The translations under genes were made by a program, and so were the position numbers. 64,000 bases of DNA from assembly GCA_035934015.1 (NCBI GenBank), contig DASYYH010000003.1:417084-481083 (forward strand), read 5' to 3'. Below are positions 58,690 to 64,000 of this stretch, piece by piece. This stretch comes from Candidatus Acidiferrales bacterium. GTDB lineage: Bacteria > Acidobacteriota > Terriglobia > Acidiferrales > UBA7541. The stretch's first letter is position 1; each line of letters starts with the position of its first letter. Below the pieces are notes generated by a model, which saw nothing but the letters and a program-made list of their open reading frames with translations, was not told the DNA's origin and made no database searches.

Positions 58690-59361
58690 TCAGGCGTTCG
58701 CGGCTGCAGCGGCGCGCTCTTCTGCGCGTTTCCGCTCCGGCGCATTTTCGCCCTGATAGACCCAGCACTTCACGCCAATCACGCCGTAGGTCGTTTCCGC
58801 CTGCGCGAATCCAAAATCAATGTCTGCACGAAGCGTCTGCAGCGGCAGGCGGCCCTGCAAATACCATTCCTTGCGCGCGATTTCCGCGCCATTCAGCCGG
58901 CCCGCGACGCGCACCTTGATTCCCTTACAACCGAAGCGCAGCGCGGAATCCACGGCCTTGCGCATGGCGCGGCGAAAAGCCACGCGCTTTTCGAGCTGCA
59001 GTGCGATGGACTCAGCCACGAGTTGAGCATCCAGCTCCGGGCGATGCACTTCCTGAATGTCGATGTGCACTTCGCGCTTGGTGCGCTTCTGCACTTCGCC
59101 CTTGAGTTTGTCGATCTCCGAGCCTTTGCGGCCGATGATGATTCCCGGACGCGCCGTATAGATGCGCACGACGAGCTTATTGGCGGCGCGCTCGATATCG
59201 ATCGAATTGATGCCCGCGGACTTCAGCTTGTCCTTGAGCTCCTTGCGCAAAAGAACATCTTCGTGGAGCAAGTCCGCATATTCGCGCTTGGCGAACCAGC
59301 GCGACTTCCAGGCTTTGTTGTAGCCCAGGCGAAACCCGTATGGATGCGTCTTCTGACCCAA
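58690..59361 (-). CDS. rpsC: 30S ribosomal protein S3
   Basis: 223 aa. The N-terminus [31 protein letters not shown] is canonical, the KH domain has [15 protein letters not shown], and [31 protein letters not shown] is the S3 C-domain signature. It begins with TTG 59361. S3 helps mRNA entry and helicase activity of the ribosome. Confidence 0.97.
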   Translation of the reverse strand: MGQKTHPYGFRLGYNKAWKSRWFAKREYADLLHEDVLLRKELKDKLKSAGINSIDIERAANKLVVRIYTARPGIIIGRKGSEIDKLKGEVQKRTKREVHIDIQEVHRPELDAQLVAESIALQLEKRVAFRRAMRKAVDSALRFGCKGIKVRVAGRLNGAEIARKEWYLQGRLPLQTLRADIDFGFAQAETTYGVIGVKCWVYQGENAPERKRAEERAAAAANA

Positions 59362-59370
59362 TCTAGCCTC

Positions 59371-59901
59371 CTACTTCTTGCCTTTCTTCGCTTTGTCCCT
59401 GGCTTTCTGCGCCTGCTTGGCCTTGTCTTCGAGCGTTTTGCGCGCTTTGCGCACTGCGCCCTTGATGCCCTTCGAAGCTTCGCGCTCCGCGACCGCAGCC
59501 TTCACGCGATCTTCGGCCGCGCGCGCGTGCTCGGCGACTTCGACGACGATGTGGCTGGTGCGTTTCTGATAGCGGAACGCCCGGCCCATCGGCGCCGTGC
59601 GCAGCCGCTTCCAGCGCGGACCTTCGTTTACGAAGCAGCGCGAAACATACAGAGTATCGACGTCGAGCGATTCGCCCGCTTCATCCGCCTTATGCTCCGC
59701 ATTGGCGATGGCGCTGCGCAGCACCTTGGCGATTTCGCGGGCGATGCGCTTCTTCGTAAATTGCAGCGTCTGCAAAGCATCGGCGGCGCGATGGCCGCGA
59801 ATCAAATCGACCACCAAGCGAGCCTTCTGCGGCGAAACGCGAATGAAGCGCGCGTTGGCCAGGCCGTCAATCGAAGTGTGCGTCAGTGTTTCAGGTGCCA
59901 T
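59371..59901 (-). CDS. rplV: 50S ribosomal protein L22, C-terminally extended
   Basis: 176 aa; typical L22 is about 110. The core (ANARFIRVSPQKARLVVDLIRGHRAADALQTLQFTKKRI..FVNEGPRWKRLRTAPMGRAFRYQKRTSHIVVEV, about 10-125) is complete, including the tunnel-lining loop. A ~55-residue Lys/Ala/Arg tail follows. Ten nt before rpsC. Confidence 0.96.
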   Translation of the reverse strand: MAPETLTHTSIDGLANARFIRVSPQKARLVVDLIRGHRAADALQTLQFTKKRIAREIAKVLRSAIANAEHKADEAGESLDVDTLYVSRCFVNEGPRWKRLRTAPMGRAFRYQKRTSHIVVEVAEHARAAEDRVKAAVAEREASKGIKGAVRKARKTLEDKAKQAQKARDKAKKGKK

Positions 59902-59933
59902 GCGTCTTTCCTATTCTCGAATCTCTAATGTCG

Positions 59934-60299
59934 TCACGCCTTTGGCGGAGGAGCTCCGCCGCCTGCTGGAGCCGCCCCACCCGCAGCCGGAGCCGCGCCC
60001 GGAGCGCCACCCGCTGCGGCGGCGGCCTTTTCGAGCGCTGCTTTGACGGCGTGGCCCTTGAACGTGCGCGTGGGCGCGAATTCGCCGAGCTTGTGTCCTA
60101 CCATCTGCTCGGTGACGTACACGGGGATGAACTTCTTCCCGTTGTGCACGGCGATCGTGTGACCGACCATCTCGGGCAAAATCGTCGAACGCCGCGACCA
60201 GGTCTTGACGACCTTCTTTTCGTTCCGTGCGTTCATCCCTTCAATTTTTTCGCGAAGGGGTTCATCGATAAACGGCCCTTTTTTCAGCGAACGTGGCAT
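59934..60299 (-). CDS. rpsS: 30S ribosomal protein S19 with Ala/Gly/Pro tail
   Basis: 121 aa; typical S19 is about 92. The core [28 protein letters not shown] to [14 protein letters not shown] is normal. It ends in about 33 residues almost entirely Ala, Gly and Pro, with no charge until the last Lys. S19 sits on the 30S head near the A site, where such a flexible tail could reach tRNA or the subunit bridge (inference). Confidence 0.96.
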   Translation of the reverse strand: MPRSLKKGPFIDEPLREKIEGMNARNEKKVVKTWSRRSTILPEMVGHTIAVHNGKKFIPVYVTEQMVGHKLGEFAPTRTFKGHAVKAALEKAAAAAGGAPGAAPAAGGAAPAGGGAPPPKA

Positions 60300-60317
60300 C
60301 GTCCCTCGATTCTCCTG

Positions 60318-60614
60318 CTATTCTTCGACGCGGCGCAGCTTCACCCACTGCGCGCGGCGCATGCGCCGAAATCCGCGTACCGGACCCGGCACACGGTGCG
60401 AAACCGGGCAAAACGGGCAGACAAAACGCGTACCCTGCGCGTTCGGCGTTTTCTCCACAATGACCGCCCAGCCCGGCTTGCAGATGCGGTACAGCACCTG
60501 CGGCTGCGGGGCGATCACTTTCAATTTGCGAACCGGCTTAGCCGCGGGGTGTATGCGCTTGGAAGCGCGCGCGGTTCGCCGCGTGACTCTGCGAGTTGTT
60601 CGTGTTGCGCTCAT
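60318..60614 (-). CDS. Unknown 98-aa basic protein within the S10 operon
   Basis: 98 aa, not recognised. It lies in a gap between rplB and rpsS, where those genes are normally adjacent: 68 nt after rplB and 18 nt before rpsS. The first ~33 residues are strongly Arg/Lys/Thr-rich (like a ribosomal extension), and the C-terminal half has Cys45, Cys66, Cys69 and His73 (FVCPFCPVSH), a potential zinc site. The C-terminal end (VRGFRRMRRAQWVKLRRVEE, about 79-98) is again basic. The composition and location suggest an RNA-binding, ribosome-associated protein. The ATG 60614 has AGGA just upstream. Confidence 0.7.
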   Translation of the reverse strand: MSATRTTRRVTRRTARASKRIHPAAKPVRKLKVIAPQPQVLYRICKPGWAVIVEKTPNAQGTRFVCPFCPVSHRVPGPVRGFRRMRRAQWVKLRRVEE

Positions 60615-60682
60615 GGTCCTGCTCTCGATTCCCCGCCGCGCCGGGTTCATTTTTTTCTGCTTCTCCTGCCAACTAAAGTCGT

Positions 60683-61504
60683 TTAAGGCTTCCGCCGCTG
60701 CACGATCAAGCGATCAGAAGGCTTCTTTTTGCGCGTCTTCGCGCCCAATGTCGGAAAACCCCAAGGCGTTTGCGGATGATTGCCCTTTACGCGGCCTTCA
60801 CCGCCGCCATGCGGATGATCCACTGGATTCATCGCCACGCCGCGAACTGTGGGCCTCCGACCACGCCATCGCGTGGCTCCCGCCTTGCCATACGTGATGT
60901 TTTCGTGATCCAGATTTCCCAATTGCCCGACCGTGGCCATGCAATCGAGCGAGAATTTGCGCGTTTCGCCCGAAGGCAGTTTCACCAGCGCAATGTCGCC
61001 TTCCTTGCTCAACAGTTGCGCTGCGCCGCCCGCCGAGCGCACGACCTGGCCGCCCTTGCCCGGAGCGAGTTCGAGGTTGTGCACCATCGTGCCGGGCGGA
61101 ATATTGCGGATCGGCAGCGCATTGCCGGGCAGAATGTCTGCGCCAGCGCCGTTCTGCACAGTCATGCCGACCTCGAGACCGACCGGATGCAAGATGTAGC
61201 GCTTCTCGCCATCGGCATAATGCAGCAGGGCGATACGCGCCGAGCGGTTCGGGTCGTATTCGATGGCTGCAACTTTCGCCGGAATGCCGGTTTTGTCGCG
61301 GCGGTAATCGATGACGCGATACTTCTTCTGATGGCCGCCGCCACGGTGCCACGAAGTGACTTCTCCGTGCGCGTTGCGGCCGCCCGTGCGCTTCTTCGAC
61401 TCGACCAGCGACTTCTCAGGCGTGTCCTTGGTGATCTCACTGTTGTCGAGCACGGTGAGGAATCGCCGTGCCGGCGTATATGGTCGAAATGATTTCAGTC
61501 CCAT
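60683..61504 (-). CDS. rplB: 50S ribosomal protein L2
   Basis: 273 aa. [18 protein letters not shown] opens it; [26 protein letters not shown] and the peptidyl-transferase-region [19 protein letters not shown] are diagnostic. ATG 61504 is chosen (the frame opens 11 codons earlier). Follows rplW. Confidence 0.98.
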   Translation of the reverse strand: MGLKSFRPYTPARRFLTVLDNSEITKDTPEKSLVESKKRTGGRNAHGEVTSWHRGGGHQKKYRVIDYRRDKTGIPAKVAAIEYDPNRSARIALLHYADGEKRYILHPVGLEVGMTVQNGAGADILPGNALPIRNIPPGTMVHNLELAPGKGGQVVRSAGGAAQLLSKEGDIALVKLPSGETRKFSLDCMATVGQLGNLDHENITYGKAGATRWRGRRPTVRGVAMNPVDHPHGGGEGRVKGNHPQTPWGFPTLGAKTRKKKPSDRLIVQRRKP

Positions 61505-61550
61505 CGTAATTCCCTCTCGCCTCCGGCTCGACTGCACCGGAAATTTCCGG

Positions 61551-61847
61551 CTAGAGATTCTCCGCGTATTCCATCATCTTCTCGCCCGGGGCCAGCTTGA
61601 CGTAAGCCTTCTTCCAGTCCCTCCGGCGCCCTTCCGAACGTCCGCGCCGCCGCAGCTTGCCGTGGTAAATCGCTGTGCGAACATCCGCAACTTTTACTTT
61701 GAACGCCTTCTGCACGGCTTCTTTGATCTCCGTCTTCGTAGCATCGCGCGCCACTTCGAAAACGGCAGTGAGCTGCGTTTCCTTCACGCCCATGCCTTTT
61801 TCCGTGATGATCGGCCGGCGAATGATTTCGTAAGGTTCGGTCGCCAT
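61551..61847 (-). CDS. rplW: 50S ribosomal protein L23
   Basis: 98 aa. [14 protein letters not shown] at the start and [29 protein letters not shown] are the L23 core. L23 is the docking site for trigger factor, encoded at 14116. The start is 2 nt after the rplD stop. Confidence 0.97.
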   Translation of the reverse strand: MATEPYEIIRRPIITEKGMGVKETQLTAVFEVARDATKTEIKEAVQKAFKVKVADVRTAIYHGKLRRRGRSEGRRRDWKKAYVKLAPGEKMMEYAENL

Positions 61848-61849
61848 CG

Positions 61850-62662
61850 TCAGTCCTTTTTCCCTTTGGGCTTGGCCTTGCTCGGCTTCTTCGCCGCCGG
61901 CTTCTTTTCCTTCTTTGCCGCGGACTTTTTGGCTGCGTGCTTTTCTTCGCCATGCGACGATTCAGCCTTCACTGCCTTCGATGCTTTCGCGGGCTGAATC
62001 TGCACCGTCTCAGGCGATGCGGTCGCCGGTGCGCTTTCGCTCAACCCCCGGCTCAGTTTTTCAGCGGCTTCGCGTGAGAGCACCAGCGCTTCATGCCGCA
62101 GCAAGTCATAAGGCTCAATGGCCGTGGTGCGCACGAGCTTCACGCCTTCCAGATTGCGGCTGGCGCGCTCGAGATTGACGTTTTCCGCGCCATTCACCAG
62201 CAGCAGCGTGCGGCTCGCGTCGTCAAGGCGCGTCAGCGTCTGGCGAAACGGCTTGGTCTTGTGCGATTCGAGCTGCCAGTTATCAACCACAACCAATTTC
62301 TTGTCCGCCAGTTTCGCGGAGAGCGCGGAGCGCAGCGCGCCCAGGAAAACTTTGCGCGGGATGCGGTACGCGTAGCTGCGCGGCACTGGGCCATGCACTG
62401 TGCCGCCATGGCGCCACAGCGGAGAGCGGATCGAACCAATACGCGCGCGGCCTGTGCCCTTCTGCTTCCACAATTTGCGCCCCGAGCCGCTGACTTCACT
62501 CTTTTGTTTGGTCTTGTGCGTTCCGGCACGCTGCGAAGCCAGATAATGCCGCACCGTCTCGTGCAGCACATGCGGATTCACTCGCGCCGCAAACACGTCG
62601 TCGGCGAGATCAATCTTCCCGACGGTCTTGCCATCCAGATTTTTTACGTCCAGTACGGCCAT
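61850..62662 (-). CDS. rplD: 50S ribosomal protein L4 with long Lys/Ala tail
   Basis: 270 aa; typical L4 is about 205. The core ([19 protein letters not shown].., [62 protein letters not shown]) is complete. The last ~65 residues are Lys/Ala/Ser/Glu-rich repeats. L4 can repress the S10 operon in E. coli; no such site was identified here. ATG 62662; the frame extends upstream. Confidence 0.96.
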   Translation of the reverse strand: MAVLDVKNLDGKTVGKIDLADDVFAARVNPHVLHETVRHYLASQRAGTHKTKQKSEVSGSGRKLWKQKGTGRARIGSIRSPLWRHGGTVHGPVPRSYAYRIPRKVFLGALRSALSAKLADKKLVVVDNWQLESHKTKPFRQTLTRLDDASRTLLLVNGAENVNLERASRNLEGVKLVRTTAIEPYDLLRHEALVLSREAAEKLSRGLSESAPATASPETVQIQPAKASKAVKAESSHGEEKHAAKKSAAKKEKKPAAKKPSKAKPKGKKD

Positions 62663-62672
62663 GTTCGTCTCG

Positions 62673-63314
62673 CTATTCCGATTTCTTTGCTTTATGAATA
62701 TAAATGTACGCGCCCGCGGGGCCCGGCACTGCGCCGCGCACGAGCAGCAGATTTTCGTCCGTGTCAATTTTCACGACGCGCAAATTCTTCGACGTCTTGC
62801 GCACGTTTCCCAAATGCCCGGGAAAGTGCTGGTTCTTCCAGACACGCGACGGAAACGAACTCGCCCCAATGCCACCCGGCGCGCGATGAAACATCGAACC
62901 GTGCGTGTTGTCGCCTCCGGCATAATGCCAGCGCTTGACGCCGCCGGCGAAGCCGCGGCCTTTGCTGATTCCGGCGACGTCGACAAGCTCGCCGACTTTG
63001 AAGCCATCGACGAGCACGCGGTCGCCAGTTTTGGTTTCATCCTTCGACTCTTCCAGCCGAAATTCTCCGAGGAAGCGCATGGGCGCAACGCCGGCCTTTT
63101 TGAAGTGCCCGGTCATGGCTTTATTCACGCGCTGCGGCTTGATAAATTCCACGAGCCCCAACTGCACCGCGTCGTAACCATGCTTGTCTTTCGAGCGGCG
63201 CTCGACGACTACGCACGGCCCAGCTTGCAGTACAGTGCATGGAATCGACGTGCCGTCTTCGCCGAAGACCTGCGTCATTCCCAACTTGATTCCCAATATT
63301 CCGTTGACTGCCAT
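62673..63314 (-). CDS. rplC: 50S ribosomal protein L3
   Basis: 213 aa. [37 protein letters not shown] and [41 protein letters not shown] are standard L3. It follows the repeat-bearing gap after rpsJ and ends 10 nt before rplD. Confidence 0.98.
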   Translation of the reverse strand: MAVNGILGIKLGMTQVFGEDGTSIPCTVLQAGPCVVVERRSKDKHGYDAVQLGLVEFIKPQRVNKAMTGHFKKAGVAPMRFLGEFRLEESKDETKTGDRVLVDGFKVGELVDVAGISKGRGFAGGVKRWHYAGGDNTHGSMFHRAPGGIGASSFPSRVWKNQHFPGHLGNVRKTSKNLRVVKIDTDENLLLVRGAVPGPAGAYIYIHKAKKSE

Positions 63315-63346
63315 AGTCCTTGTTCTTCCCTTTATCTATCGAACGG

Positions 63347-63437
63347 CAGATCCTTCGCTCGCACGACCGACTTCAGATCCTTCGCTCGCCGCTTCTAGCG
63401 GCTTCGCTCAGGATGAAAACGCGCACAGCGCGTTTTC
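63347..63437. repeat. Direct-repeat and hairpin element between rpsJ and rplC
   Basis: CAGATCCTTCGCTCGC occurs twice (63347-63362 and 63374-63389), the spacing between starts being 27 nt. The second copy runs into a hairpin GCCGCT/AGCGGC (63388-63402), and a 9-bp hairpin GAAAACGCG/CGCGTTTTC (63415-63437) overlaps the rpsJ stop. Elsewhere in the operon genes are separated by few bases, so this 121-nt gap looks like an inserted repeat. No terminator T run follows on the minus strand. Confidence 0.65.
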
Positions 63438-63771
63438 ACTTTGCGGCGTGTTCGCGCCCGAAAGCCTTGATTTCAACGTCCACGCCCGGCGGCAAATCGA
63501 GCTTCATCAGCGCGTCCACCGTGTCCGGCGTCGGACTGAGAATATCGATGAGCCGCTTGTGCGTACGCATCTCAAACTGTTCGCGCGATTTCTTATCCAC
63601 GTGCGGCGAACGCAACACCGTCCAGCGATTCACAACCGTTGGCAGCGGAATCGGTCCGGCAACTTCCGCGCCTGTGCGCCGCGCCGTTTCGACAATCTCG
63701 CGCGTCGATTGATCGAGAATGCGGTGATCGTAAGCCTTCAAACGAATGCGAATTTTTTCTCCGGTTGACAT
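63436..63771 (-). CDS. rpsJ: 30S ribosomal protein S10
   Basis: 111 aa, slightly longer than the usual 102-103. [40 protein letters not shown] and [24 protein letters not shown] are canonical S10. Starts 3 nt after the tuf stop; a ribosome binding site within tuf is weak. Also known as NusE in antitermination. Confidence 0.98.
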   Translation of the reverse strand: MSTGEKIRIRLKAYDHRILDQSTREIVETARRTGAEVAGPIPLPTVVNRWTVLRSPHVDKKSREQFEMRTHKRLIDILSPTPDTVDALMKLDLPPGVDVEIKAFGREHAAK

Positions 63772-63774
63772 AGG

Positions 63775-64000
63775 TTACTCGATGATATCGGTGACGGCGC
63801 CGGCGCCGACGGTGTGGCCGCCTTCGCGGATCGCGAACCGCAATCCCTTCTCCAAGGCCACCGGCGTGATCAGACTCACTTCCACGCTTACATTGTCCCC
63901 AGGCATCACCATCTCCACTCCCTGCGCCAGCTTCACGTCCCCCGTCACGTCCGTCGTCCGAAAGTAAAACTGCGGCCGGTACCCCGTGAAAAACGGCGTG
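63775..64000 (-). CDS. tuf: Elongation factor Tu, 3' end only
   Basis: The gene enters from the right edge; the last 74-75 codons are visible. The reading [20 protein letters not shown] and [39 protein letters not shown] is EF-Tu domain III, including the conserved C-terminus. It delivers aminoacyl-tRNA to the ribosome. Its position directly before rpsJ is a common arrangement (str/S10 junction). Confidence 0.98.
   Translation of the reverse strand, partial: TPFFTGYRPQFYFRTTDVTGDVKLAQGVEMVMPGDNVSVEVSLITPVALEKGLRFAIREGGHTVGAGAVTDIIE

Noticed and set aside
1..64000. CRISPR array, prophage or restriction-type defence system
   Set aside because: No regularly spaced repeats, phage structural genes or defence gene families were seen.

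Overview
The window is a GC-rich, gene-dense bacterial chromosome segment, most likely from the Acidobacteriota. The best lineage clue is a large secreted protein at 32704-34479 of the VWFA-related Acidobacterial-type family. Supporting hints are a DUF4097 adhesin-like protein, DUF4382-type and BON-type lipoproteins, and frequent TTG/GTG starts with purine-rich ribosome binding sites. No plasmid, phage or CRISPR features were seen.

Layout. Positions 1-6615 (minus strand) hold the 5' end of an NfeD-type membrane protease, a secreted TPR protein, a class A penicillin-binding protein, two small membrane proteins and prolyl-tRNA synthetase. Positions 6701-13925 (plus) hold an MFS transporter, a methyltransferase, tRNA-Leu(TAG), a secreted S10 carboxypeptidase and a GH2 beta-galactosidase-like enzyme. 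Positions 13971-21390 (plus) form the proteostasis cluster tig-clpP-clpX-lon behind a near-consensus promoter, followed by rho. Positions 21504-29507 (minus) are a tightly coupled housekeeping operon: mrp, gamma-carbonic-anhydrase-like gene, hisS, aspS, a 3-TM protein, mutL, cmk. Divergent secA follows at 29764-32682.

Positions 32704-46901 are the accessory part. It contains the VWFA-like protein and a complete IS110-family (IS1111-type) insertion sequence with perfect 12-bp inverted repeats and a ~250-nt non-coding end where a guide (bridge/seek) RNA would lie. Next is a 1.1-kb intergenic region with a candidate small RNA, a long hairpin and a cluster of perfect palindromes. Then come the DUF4097 protein, small hypotheticals, two lipoproteins, a YheT-like hydrolase, guaB with an attenuator-like leader, and a GH79-like secreted glycosidase.

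Positions 47058-64000 (minus) are the S10-spc-alpha ribosomal super-operon in conventional order, from the 3' end of tuf through rpsJ to rplQ, with secY, adk, map, infA and rpoA embedded. Three things depart from the textbook. A 98-aa basic, cysteine-containing unknown gene lies between rplB and rpsS. A repeat/hairpin element lies between rpsJ and rplC. Several ribosomal proteins (S19, L22, L4, L29, S11, L17) carry low-complexity Ala/Lys/Gly/Pro extensions.

Most likely new biology, in order: the IS1111-type element and its putative guide RNA; the extra gene in the S10 operon; the guaB leader, in which a 36-codon ORF runs through an intrinsic terminator; and the small-RNA/palindrome region. 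All functional assignments come from reading motifs in the sequence; no database search was run.
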